Of a DNA stretch of 64,000 nt, positions 10,657 to 20,500 are shown one piece after another. The number at the start of each line of letters is the position of its first letter. The stretch's first letter is position 1. The notes beneath the pieces were generated by a model. The model had not been told where the DNA came from, did no database searches, and worked only from the letters and a program-made list of their open reading frames with translations. Origin of the DNA: Vandiemenella viatica (Eukaryota; Arthropoda; Insecta; Orthoptera; Morabidae); contig CM061919.1 in the NCBI GenBank assembly GCA_031002005.1, positions 223,508,739 through 223,572,738 of the forward strand, in the 5' to 3' direction. The position numbers and the translations under genes are program-made.

Positions 10657-10984
10657 GTAAAAGAATTACGAGTACTGCGTGGAAGGTAAAGGATGATCGT
10701 CACCACAAAGTAATACTTGATTTCAGCCAAAATTTGTTGTAGGTAAGGGAAACAGAAACTAGAATGAATTACCGATAGTAATGCTGAATAATTTACGCAA
10801 TTTTCCTGAAAAAGTTTACAATTAAAATTCCTAAAGGACAAAGTTATAGGTAGATACTGAAATTGTCGCCAAATAATTCAAGGTTAAAAGAAAAACATAA
10901 AGCATGAAATGCCAAAATAGGTGTGGAGGGAAATTGCTTGGAAGTGTGCTATATCACAATTAAATTTGTTTAAAAATGAAATTG

Positions 10985-11175
10985 ATTGGTTGCCTCTGGA
11001 TATAGGCACTAAGCTATGTGGGCGGTAAAGCTCGGGATGACATTCAAAAAACAGTTGGCTTGAAGTACATACCCATCCTGCCAGATTTCAGTTTTCTATG
11101 GTTTTTTTCTGAAATTTTCGAAAGTAATGTCACAATGGTTTCATAATGCATCTGCTTGTGGATGTATTTCCCATT
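10985..11175 (+). mobile_element. Very degraded SINE-like segment
   Basis: Contains GGGCGGTAAAGCTCGGGATGA, then CCAGATTTCAGTTTTCTATGG and a following poly-T, in the order of family S1, but strongly diverged. Support is weak. Confidence 0.35.
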
Positions 11176-11182
11176 CTTTTTT

Positions 11183-11201
11183 GGGGGGGGGGGGGGGGGG
11201 G
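11183..11201 (+). repeat. Homopolymer (G)19
   Basis: Uninterrupted run of 19 G. It could form G-quadruplex structures and is also a site where sequencing length errors are likely. Confidence 0.95.
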
Positions 11202-11214
11202 TAGGCTTCCTGTG

Positions 11215-11960
11215 AAGAGCCAGGCATCAACTCTTCTTCTTCTTATCATTAATGCCGCATTGCAGGATCTGCTTTACCTTACTTTCCATTTATGTCGATC
11301 TTGTGCATCTTCAGGTGAGGTATAGACTAGATGCGTGTCCTCCCGCAAGGTATCCAGCCAGCGCTTCCTGGGTCTCCATGGTGGTCTTCGGCCCTTCGGA
11401 CTTATATCGAGCGCTGTTCCCGCAAATGGAATTTTGCTTTTGCGTAGTACATGGCCGTAACATCACAGACGAACCTCTCACTTTTCTTAAGCATTGGAGC
11501 CACATCAAATGCCGCCTGAACGTTCTCATTTCTGATGCGTACCAGGAGTTTAGAGTGAGTAGTTCTGCAGCAATGGTGCCAAGAAAGAGGATAAACAGGA
11601 GTGGGGACAAAGCCGATCCCTGATGAACACCAACTATGATGGGAAAAAGAGTCAGAATTCCCTACAGCACATCGAACATAGCCGCTGACATTCCGATTTA
11701 GGTTTTCATGTGTATGTTTTAATAAAGTTTATTTGGAAAAAAATAAAAAAAAGCAGCTGGATCCATTTATCATATTCATCTGGTACTCCATGTTGTCTCA
11801 GTGAGTACCACATTAGATCTCGAGGTAGCCTATCGAAAGCCTTTTCAAGATCCAAGAAAGCTATGTGCAATGGTACCAGTTGAAGACATTCTCATTAGTC
11901 CCCCATCGGGCGCCGCCCCTGGTAGTACCATTAAAGCTCCATGGTCTTCAACCTACGACT
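11215..11960 (-). mobile_element. Antisense RTE/BovB-like LINE RT fragment
   Basis: On the minus strand, translation gives the motif A region AFLDLEKAFDRLPRDLMWYS followed by LRQHGVPDEY (complement of about 11760-11875). Downstream is motif B, GVHQGSALSPLLFILFLG (complement of about 11590-11628). The order and spacing match a reverse transcriptase palm domain. An A/T-rich interruption (about 11705-11755) and frame changes separate the two parts, and there is no intact ORF. Confidence 0.75.
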
Positions 11961-12120
11961 ATCAAGAATCGATTCACTACTGCTAAAGCATGTTGATCTG
12001 TGATGTAACCTTATACTGTTTGATACCCACACAGACAATCAAGAAGCGTTTAAAATCTTGTTCTCAACGAACTGACATTATTGGACTTTCCCCACAGAAT
12101 ATCGATCAATTGACTGGTTG

Positions 12121-12375
12121 AACCGGACCATGGACGGGGTGTGAGTGGCAGCAGATCAGGATTCGAAAGGACGCGGGTTCAAATTCCCGTCCGGCAATCC
12201 TGATTTCGTTTTTACATGGTTTCCCAAAATTACTCGAGGTTCGCCTGGAGTGACTTTAGGAAACTCGGATGGTTCCTTCAAAATGCCATGGACGACTTCC
12301 ATCCGGCTTCTTTTCCGCATTCGCATCCTGTTTCTAATGATCTCGATTTTGACGAGGCGTAATGAAAATTAAAAA
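12121..12375 (+). mobile_element. SINE (family S1), diverged
   Basis: Has GGACGCGGGTTCAAATTCCCG (box B), CCGGCAATCCTGATTTCG, TGGTTCCTTCAAAATGCCATGG and the tail TCTCGATTTTGACGAGGCG then TAATGA, followed by an A-rich end. The middle contains a small duplication of the ACTCGAGG/TGGAGTGACTTTAGG block. Confidence 0.8.
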
Positions 12376-12535
12376 AAATCTCTGATATGATATTCGAGAG
12401 ACTGTGGGTTCAATTTCAGGCCCAACTACCTAATATTCGATTTTCAAACTTGATGAATTCAAGCGAGCCGTGACCGATTTCATTTTCTTTGTTAGTAGTG
12501 TCGTAAACATGGTTCATTAGACTTCAGTGTAACCA

Positions 12536-12791
12536 CCGAGCGGGGCGGTGTAACGGTTAGCGTTCTCGCCTCGCATTCGGGAGGACGGCGGTTCGAATCC
12601 CCGTCCGGGCATCCACATTTGGGTTTTCCATGGTTTCCCAAATCACTCCAGGCAAATGCCGGGATGCTTCCTTCAAAAAGGCCATGGCCGAATTCCTTCC
12701 CATTCCTTGCCCCCATCCTTGCCCCCCATCCTTTCCCGTCTCTAAAGACATCGATGTTAAAAAGAGACGTAAAGCAGTTTAAAAAAAAAAA
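12536..12791 (+). mobile_element. SINE (family S1), young copy with 12-bp TSD
   Basis: Complete head (CCGAGCGGGGCGGTGTAACG, box B GGCGGTTCGAATCCCCG), body and poly(A) tail (12780-12791). It is flanked by perfect TCAGTGTAACCA duplications at 12524-12535 and 12792-12803. An exact TSD of this length plus an intact A-tail indicates LINE-driven target-primed insertion that is fairly recent. One CTTGCCCCCATC block is duplicated inside the body. Confidence 0.95.
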
Positions 12792-12803
12792 TCAGTGTAA
12801 CCA

Positions 12804-13573
12804 TTAAGACACATAAAACCCAATTTCGTCTAATATTGTGATTTTATAACTAAACATCGTCGTAATTGTGTTGTTTGTAAGTTCCAATAAATGTAATGTA
12901 TTTGACTGAAGAGGTTTAGCATAAAAAGAGTGTTTTTATGTTTCTGACTGAAACATATAATAACTTTTTGAAAAATGTCCAATTGCAAACAATTTTATTC
13001 TGTTTCCAAGATCAAAGAGTAACAGCATACAGAATGCGGTTCTGAAAACGAATCGTAAGGTGTTAATAAAAACTAATTACGACAAGTACACTATTAATAT
13101 TACGTTTTTCTGAGTAAATATGTTTAATTCTTCGGAAGGTAATTATACGTAAGTTACAGTAAACGAAGAAAGATTTCGAAGAAGTTTTTATCATTACTTA
13201 CAGAAAAGAATAAGTAGCTGAATATGTTGCAATTAACAAAGGCTGGGCAAAATGCCTGCTACGAATGCACAAAACAAGAGACGAGCAATATTTTGATTTA
13301 AACATTATTCATACAGAGAGACGGCCCTCCTGTCTTCAATTTTGATGAATGATGGGTTTAATTTCCCTATTATTTTAGTGCCTAAAAGCCTTTTCATTAT
13401 TATCATAAATATGTTCCAAGAATTATTATTTTAATAAGTAAGACGCTTTACCACCATTGTTCTCCGTTTTGTTTCAGGTAAGATGCTCCTGCTGCGCATC
13501 AGAAGTAGTAAGTAGTCGAACTTGTCTTCTGACGACGTAAGTAACTATGCATGTCTGTCGCAAAATTCTGTTC
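12804..13573. other. Unassigned AT-rich DNA
   Basis: No gene or repeat recognised. Confidence 0.35.
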
Positions 13574-13581
13574 GTCTAGCT

Positions 13582-13883
13582 CAGTGGTTATCAAATAGTG
13601 GTACGGGTTTCCCCAAGGGTACGTGGGGTTGCTTCAAGGGGTACGAGTGGTAATCTCTTGACAATGGTAATAATTAAGGTAACTGAAAAAAATATACGCA
13701 AACATTACTATTGGCAAAATATATTTTAATACCAACTCTGTGTGTGTGAGTTATGTTACTGTAATGCGAAGCACTCGACTGGGATGAACGCGTTTATTTA
13801 TTTATCATTACAGTTATAAGGAGTACGCGAGGTTGAGCTCTTTCTTGAAGTGGTACTCGGGGAAATCTAATTGTGAACCACTG
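13582..13883. mobile_element. hAT MITE, 302 bp
   Basis: Ends are CAGTGGTTATCAAA on the left and TTGTGAACCACTG on the right (inverted CAGTGGTT). They are flanked by 8-bp duplications GTCTAGCT (13574-13581) and GTTTAGCT (13884-13891), which differ at one base. An 8-bp TSD and CAGTG ends are the hAT signature. Non-coding and non-autonomous. Confidence 0.85.
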
Positions 13884-14048
13884 GTTTAGCTACACACGAT
13901 ATACTGTAATTAGGGCAGCACTGGCACTTTACCCTAGACCAGGGTTTCTCAAACTTATACCTCCACGTAGCCTTAGAAAATTTCCCAGGCAGTGGCGAAC
14001 CCTCTAGGTTTTAATTTTAAAAAAATAAGTATTTTTATGTCACAAAAG

Positions 14049-16613
14049 CATAACTGGTCAAAGTTAATTAAAAAGTTAACTTCGGTAATCGTTAAAGCGT
14101 TACATTTTTGCAAAAATTAACGCAAATTACAGTTATCCGTTAAAAGTTAACCATCAAAAATAAGTCTACCCAATGTCCCTCTGGAAATTGGGTTGTTACT
14201 GGGGTTTAATATTTTAATCAGCTCCACAAACGTATCGGATTCTACGAGATGTTGTTGAATCATGTTGGCAACGAAAAAGTTTAAATGCATTGGTCCACGC
14301 TAGCCAGAGATATGCCGCTGTCGGTAATTACAATGCAGATGGAAACTGAAAAAAACACACACTTTTGCTGCTATCTACATCAGAAGATTCCACAGCATTT
14401 GAAGGAGGATTTGAATTGTTTTTCCTTTTCCCATGAGCGAACCCAATTTTTACTTTTTTCTTCAAACTGTAAATATTTGGATGTATGCATCCTCTTCATG
14501 TGTAGCTTAAGATTATTAAAGCTAGTAGTGTGAGTCTTGAGTGTGTGGTGGGTGCCTTGATGGGCAAACTGCGTTACAATTATCTTTCATACCTATTTGA
14601 TTAAAAAAGGGGATTTTTAATATTAATTTTTATGAAGAAGTGAAAATTTCTTAATTTTGCAAGAATCTCGATGTTAGTTGGAATTTATGAAAAATTGTCC
14701 AATATGACATTTATTTTCTTATCACTGGCGATTACAAGTCTGAGCGAATATACCGTTAACATTAACACAGATTGGCAAAATCATAAAAGCAACGCTCAGA
14801 GGTACAATTAGCCGTCATGAGCAAGCAAACAATTGTATATTTATTTTTAAATCCATCTCAGAATTAAAATGCAAGAAATAATGACATTTGTAAACAATGA
14901 AAATTACAAGTTATTACGATCTTAGACAAAGGTATCATAATACTGTGACTTTACAGTTAAAAGAAGATCATGGGCGCCACGAATGAACAATATCATTCGA
15001 AAACAATTAGTTCTGGCAAATTATGCCGCTAGCTCAGGGGCTTGGTTCAATTACAAAGTTAGAACATGGATCTATCCTCTCATAGTCGCTTAAGGATTCA
15101 GTTTCACGGAATGCACAATCAGATGGCTAGGTCGTAATAAGTTACCATTGTAGTTCTGCGTCTGATGTCTGCGGTGATTGGAGCGGACCCACGGTATGTG
15201 AGACTATCTGACAAGGCGGCTACAGGTATTAAAGGCTGTGTCGCCGTGATAAGCTTGCTCCAGCAAGCCGGCAGCCAGAAGTCATATAGCAGCAGTTGGC
15301 GAGAAGTCAACTTTCCTAGTCCGCCACAGACTAGCCTCGCATAGCATGGACTCGAAGATCGAATTGAATTTCGTCGCTCTTCTCTCTCGCGAGGAAACTT
15401 CTCGCTCCGCCCCTTGTAGTCTCGAAGCTCACATAAAACAGAAATTCCCAGGATTTTAAGTTATACGCTCATTTGGATTGGATCTTCAGGTCGGCACCTA
15501 ATGTCACGTGATATCCCCGGTATATGATTTGCCCCACTTATATCACAGAGGTCGGACATATTCGGCTAAGTTCGCCGGGGTGAGAGCATATTCGGGTGTC
15601 AAGCGGCAGGCATTTCCCGCCAGGTGAGTGACCCTGTTGACCACCCATCCCCAGGGAGCAGAATGTGTGGTCCGGCAAAACCCCAGATCCGCGACTTCCT
15701 GTCGCCATGGTTCGGGAAGACCACGATTAGCTTCAAGCCTACGCAGCTCAATAACTCTTTAATATTCGCTTTACCAAGATACACTGTATGTTCACCATTT
15801 CATTACAGTCCTCACTTGGAATGGTGCGTACTTTATAAAATTACAACAAAAATCTATTTAGGTGGTCGCCCAAGATTTATGTAAATTACTCTAACATTGT
15901 GACATATACAGTATAATAAAAATGCACCTTGTAACGTGGCGACAGCGCGTCACGTTACAAGTGTAGAATGTTTAGCCAAACACAGTTTGAATTCATAAAT
16001 CAAATGTTCTTCCAATCGTAATTTAAATTAAACATAATTGCATAAATGTGACCAATGATTTTTATTCTCGTTGCTATTGATAGCGTTGTTGCTTTCACAA
16101 ACAGATTATAGATCTTCAGTTTCCATGTTGTAATCATGCAACGGATGTCAACTTAATTTATTTCACTAACAAACTACAAATCAACACAAACTAAGAGGTG
16201 GCATTGTATTCCTCGTAGTAAAAAAGTTAGGTTGTAAAAATATCACAATCAATCACCGATCGAATTTGAAACGAGTAGTGATCGCCGGTTTGCAGATGTA
16301 AAATACAAACACTGCACAACACAAGCGTTCCTAATCACACCAGCGCCATGCTTAGCATAACAGTTATACTTGCATCACATTCACACTCGCGTTTCCCTAT
16401 TCGACTCACCGAGCGTCCCGTGGCGCGCAATCCAAACAAACAAAATGATGACGACAACCAGTGTAACGGACTAAAGTCAACGGAAGTTCAATTTAACTGA
16501 AATTAAGAAGACCGTTAACGGTTTTTTAGGTTAACTTAAAAGTTAAATTTTTGCAATTTTTTTAACTTCGTTAACTAACGATTAATGGATTAACGATTTT
16601 CTGCCCAGCTGTG
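14049..16613 (-). mobile_element. Nested hAT element, 2.57 kb, degenerate
   Basis: Ends align as CATAACTGGTCA (left) and CACAGCTGGGCA (right, complement strand), each followed by many GTTAACG/TTAAC subterminal motifs. A perfect 8-bp TSD, CACAAAAG, flanks it (14041-14048 and 16614-16621). The minus strand at about 14400-14580 encodes a BED-finger-like stretch (TTSFNNLKLHMKRMHTSKY), so transposase reads leftward. The rest, including a GC-rich block at 15100-15760, is uncoding or unrecognised. Confidence 0.85.
14400..14580 (-). pseudogene. hAT transposase BED zinc-finger remnant
   Basis: Minus-strand translation reads TLKTHTTSFNNLKLHMKRMH then TSKYLQFEEKSKNWVRSW. The S-x-NL--HMKR-H-x-x-Y pattern is the second half of a BED-type DNA-binding zinc finger as found at the N-terminus of hAT transposases. 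The first Cys pair is not clearly preserved and the frame does not continue into a catalytic domain. Confidence 0.6.
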
Positions 16614-16836
16614 CACAAAAGCCATTCAGTCACTACGAGCAATACGTTATTAATTAATGTGTTTGATGGGCTTGTTTCTTGCAGCAGGCTGAGTCGATTT
16701 TAGAAGAATTTTGCTCATGTTCAGTCTCAATTCACCATTGTGCTTGTCACACGCTTGAGACAGACAGTCAGCTGTAATGTAGTGAACCCCTTACGATCAA
16801 GTGGCGCACCCCACTTTGAGAAACCCTGTCCTAGAG

Positions 16837-17159
16837 CTTCGTTGATTTTTCGGCACTATTGTCGGTGTTTCAATGATAGCTGCTTCACACGATACTGTGT
16901 CGTAACTGAGCTGACAGTCGGTTTGTGTGGCGCGAGGTCGCTGCTGATACAAAAGATTTGCATCACAGAGCGTCATCTGTCTCCACAATGAGCCATATTT
17001 CAACCGCGATTCATTGTCCTGTTCCGTTCTAAATACATCTAAGCTTCGTGTCTTAATTACAGCGTCTCTGCGTAATCTATGCATATAATAAGACTGTAAC
17101 TGGACAAAAGTCTGTACATTTAAGACATTTCTGAAAAGATGAGACTGGGACATTGTTAA
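16837..17159. other. Unassigned DNA
   Basis: No gene or repeat recognised. Confidence 0.3.
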
Positions 17160-17294
17160 TGACCTACAAAAAAGGAATCGGCTGTTATTAAAGTTTGTGT
17201 CTGTCTATTTGTTCGTATGAACAGGATTGGTTAGATTTTGATGGGGTTTTGAATAATATACAGCCTCTGGCCCGGGGGGCTAAAATATGATGTG

Positions 17295-17545
17295 CTCGGA
17301 AAGCTGAAACTTTAGGATAGAATGGTAAACAAATGAGTATAAATTTTTCGTTGAACGGGATCCACACAAAAATTACTGGTCGAATTTTGAATAGCTCGCG
17401 AATTACCTACATCCCGTGGTTATAGGGTCAGTTTCATTTTGATATGAAGCAGAAAAGCTGAGGAATTTAAGATAAAATTGTCTACAAATTAATATCAGTT
17501 TGTTCATTGAACGCGATTCTCGCAAGAACTGCTGATCGCTTTTAG
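17295..17545 (+). repeat. Imperfect direct duplication, about 90-bp units
   Basis: GAAAGCTGAAACTTTAGGAT at about 17298 through GGTCGAATTTT (about 17391) is matched, imperfectly, by GAAAAGCTGAGGAATTTAAG at about 17453 through GATCGCTTTT (about 17544). Shared landmarks in each unit are AATGAGTATAAATTTTTCGTTGAAC and AATTAATATCAGTTTGTTC-like stretches, and an ACTG-TCG motif. The family is unknown. Confidence 0.55.
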
Positions 17546-17908
17546 TTAATTTTCGCAGTCGAAATGTTAATCGTTATTTCAGCGCACCAACGACATAATT
17601 TTATTCGAATGAAATAATTACTTTTTTTCTCTCTGGCAAATTATTAACGGTGATATGATTGCTTTAGCCCGTATAACAATTTCTCATTTTTGCTGAAGTT
17701 CTGACTAGTGGTCTTATCGCTGACTATTACTCTTATTGTTAATCCGCTACGAAATCAGGGTCCAAAGATAAATCGATTAATAAAATAAGACAGTCGTTCG
17801 CTAGTCACCGAAGCGATAACTTCCGGGTAGCTCGGAGCAGTGAACGTGAGCTTGTGTCTTCCTGTTTACAGCGAAGTTCAACACTCAGTGCTGGAATAAG
17901 TTTTATAA

Positions 17909-19321
17909 GTGTATCGAAAACTAGCTGTATCCACAAGCGCAGCCTGTGCAGCGAGAAGTCAACAACCTCCCGAGGTCCTCCCCAGCTGCTGGGCGAGGAT
18001 GTTTGGCGGCCACTACGGAGAAGGCGGAGGAGCGTCTTCGTCCCCGACGGCCGCAGAAGCATCAGCAGGTGTAGCAGCAGTTGGAGCAGCATTAGTTCAA
18101 GCTGTGAGTACTATAAGTGGAAGTGATGAAGCGGAGGTGAATATGGAATATAACTTGGAACCGGAAATTGATGATGTAGAACGTGTGTATGCTAGAAAGC
18201 GTCCTATAGAATCAAATGCAGAGGTTATGGCAGAGAAAAAGAAAATTGCTAGTGCTAGTGTATGCTATGAACCCCCCCAAATAGAGATAAACTCAGAGCT
18301 AGGACGGGAACAATTGGTACAAAATGAAAAGTCGAGTAATATACAGACCCAACCCGAGAACAACAGACCCCAGCGGTTTTATAGAGGGTCGGATACTGGC
18401 CCATTCATTATATTTATTGAGAGCAGGGATAACAATATAGGAAAACTACACCCAATGTCTATAGGGAAAATTCTCCACTCGTCAATCCCGGAAACTAAAG
18501 GAAAAATCTTAAATATTAGCTACAGTGGTAGGAATAGACTAAAGGTTGAAGTATGTGACGCAAATGCCGCCAATAATATTGTTAGATCCTCAGGGAAAAT
18601 ATCCAAAGACTTAGAAATATACATCCCCGCTCATTTAGTATACAAACAGGGTGTGATAAGAGGAGTCCACCAGAGTATCACGATGGAGGAGTTACTAGAG
18701 GAAATTCAATCACCGGCAAAGGTAGTTAGTGCAAGAAGAATGAGCAAAACAGTAATACAAAATAATGAAAAACTAGTAATCAATCTCCAAACATGTGTTC
18801 TAACATTTGACAGCCAGTCCATCCCACATTATATAAATATTCACGGGACTAGATGCGAAGTAACACCATTTTTCCCGTCAGTAAAAATTTGCTATCAATG
18901 TTATAGATATGGACATCTTAAAAAACAATGTCGTGGACAAGCTCGTTGTATCAAGTGTGGTGGGGCACACCCTGACAGCGAATGCACAATTCAATCTATT
19001 ACATGTATCCAGTGCGGGGGAGCTCACTATGTTACGGATCGAAGGTGCCCAGAATACAATAGGCGGAAAAACATTCAGGAAATTGCAACCCGCAACAACA
19101 TATCGCTAAGGGAAGCGGAATCTGCTCTTAAAAATAGATCATATGCACAAGTCGCTAATATATATGAACAAGGAAAATATCACCTTAACCCTTCTGTAGC
19201 GCCAGATATAGAGAACTACAGCCAATTTCCACCTATTAAATTAGACAATAGGGGAACCCCCCCTGGCAAACATACAAGTAATCCCGCCAACTCTTCCCCT
19301 TTCTTCAACTGCAGCCTATGA
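17909..19321 (+). CDS. LINE ORF1 gag-like protein, three zinc knuckles
   Basis: The 470-residue frame has a low-complexity N-terminus (GGHYGEGGGASSSPTAAEAS). A second possible start is Met31 (17999). The central region is an RRM-like gag core. Zinc knuckles are CYQCYRYGHLKKQC (residues 328-341), CIKCGGAHPDSEC (347-359) and CIQCGGAHYVTDRRC (366-380). The protein would bind element RNA in an RNP. The stop at 19319 is probably premature: beyond it other frames encode gag-like sequence ending VEYLMTFITTMLEVVKSGG... up to a stop at 19711-19713, only 11 nt before the ORF2 start, so a frameshift near the end of this frame has cut off the C-terminus. Confidence 0.85.
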   Translation: MYRKLAVSTSAACAARSQQPPEVLPSCWARMFGGHYGEGGGASSSPTAAEASAGVAAVGAALVQAVSTISGSDEAEVNMEYNLEPEIDDVERVYARKRPIESNAEVMAEKKKIASASVCYEPPQIEINSELGREQLVQNEKSSNIQTQPENNRPQRFYRGSDTGPFIIFIESRDNNIGKLHPMSIGKILHSSIPETKGKILNISYSGRNRLKVEVCDANAANNIVRSSGKISKDLEIYIPAHLVYKQGVIRGVHQSITMEELLEEIQSPAKVVSARRMSKTVIQNNEKLVINLQTCVLTFDSQSIPHYINIHGTRCEVTPFFPSVKICYQCYRYGHLKKQCRGQARCIKCGGAHPDSECTIQSITCIQCGGAHYVTDRRCPEYNRRKNIQEIATRNNISLREAESALKNRSYAQVANIYEQGKYHLNPSVAPDIENYSQFPPIKLDNRGTPPGKHTSNPANSSPFFNCSL

Positions 19322-19724
19322 GGGTACCTCAAGTCAAGCATACCAAATCAGAAGACATAATGACGCACTTCAAACAACCTTGCTCAGCAGACCAAATACA
19401 AACTCGGCTCCATCTAGAAAAATGGCAAATAAAATAACAATTCCCAACCATCTCTACTGGAGAAGCAATGGCCCGGCTAGACCAATATTCAACACCCACC
19501 GGGAGCCTATAAAACACAACATCTCCCGCAGATCCATCCCATACTCTAGAGCATTCAGATACTACAACATCAGTTAGCAAATCCTCTTCACTAGTTGAAT
19601 ACCTCATGACCTTCATTACCACCATGCTTGAAGTGGTTAAATCAGGGGGCACGATCGATCCGATCTTCATCAGCAATCAGTTGCAAGAATTATTAATAAA
19701 CACCGGAACATAAATCTTCAATCA

Positions 19725-20500
19725 ATGGATAAAAAACAGATTGAGCCCTTAAATCAACAGCGCAAATCACTCTCAGTCAGTATCAACGAAGTAGCTCTCA
19801 CGCAAACACCCTCTGACAAGAAGACGGAAATCAAGATATTGCAATGGAACGCCCGGTCACTCCGTGCAAACAGGGAATCGCTACAACGGGAATAAGCGAA
19901 AACAATATTACTGTCGCAACGATATCAGAAACATGGCTTAATACAGAAAACAGTCCTTTCCTTCAAAGGTTTCAACTTACTAAGAAAAGATAGAGTAGAT
20001 GGTAAAGGTGGAGTAGCGATTCTGATACACGTTGCTATTCCATTCTCTCCAATTCACATCGACCATACTCACATAGAATCATTTCAAGCCATTGCAGCCA
20101 CTATACGAAGTCACAACAAAAAATTAACTATAATTTCAGTATACTGCCCACCTAAAACAAAAATCAGTATATGTGAATGGCGTGCACTCCTCCAACAAAT
20201 AGAAGAACCCTTTTTAATATGCGGAGATTTTAATGCACACCGCACGTCATGGGGTGTGAATTGAATGACGCATTTGGGGAAGCCCTATTAGAGATCATAG
20301 AAGAGTTCAACTTGTTTATACTTAACGACGGTTCTCCAACTTTGATTCCTAAGCCTGGCCAACGGAAATCCGCAATAGACTTAACAATATGCTCTCCCTT
20401 ACTGGCCACCGAACTCCAATGGGAAAATCTGCGACAGTCCTGGGGGTCGGATCACTTCCCCATTATAATAACAACTAAGAAGCTGGAAGTTCTTCAGAAC
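19725..20500 (+). pseudogene. LINE ORF2, apurinic-like endonuclease part
   Basis: A Met codon at 19725 opens a 56-codon frame containing EIKILQWNARSL, the usual start of an APE-type endonuclease, and is ended by TAA at 19893-19895. The frame then shifts. Later pieces give VATISETWL, the GGVAILIHVAIPFS strand, IISVYCPPKTK, ICGDFNAHRTSWG (about 20220-20255), and in another frame KSAIDLTICSP and SDHFPI (up to about 20480). All core EN motifs are present in order across at least two frameshifts and a stop. Confidence 0.85.

Larger units (their letters stand above)
13940..16828. mobile_element. hAT MITE split by a nested hAT element
   Basis: Ends CAGGGTTTCTCAAAC at the left and TTTGAGAAACCCTG at the right, flanked by 8-bp sequences that agree at six positions (CCCTAGAC and TCCTAGAG). 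Removing the nested insertion (14049-16613 plus one TSD copy) leaves about 316 bp of MITE. The small hAT at 52864-52967 has related ends and a related interior (GAACCCC and CTACGATCAACTGGCG, compared with TTACGATCAAGTGGCG here). Confidence 0.8.
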
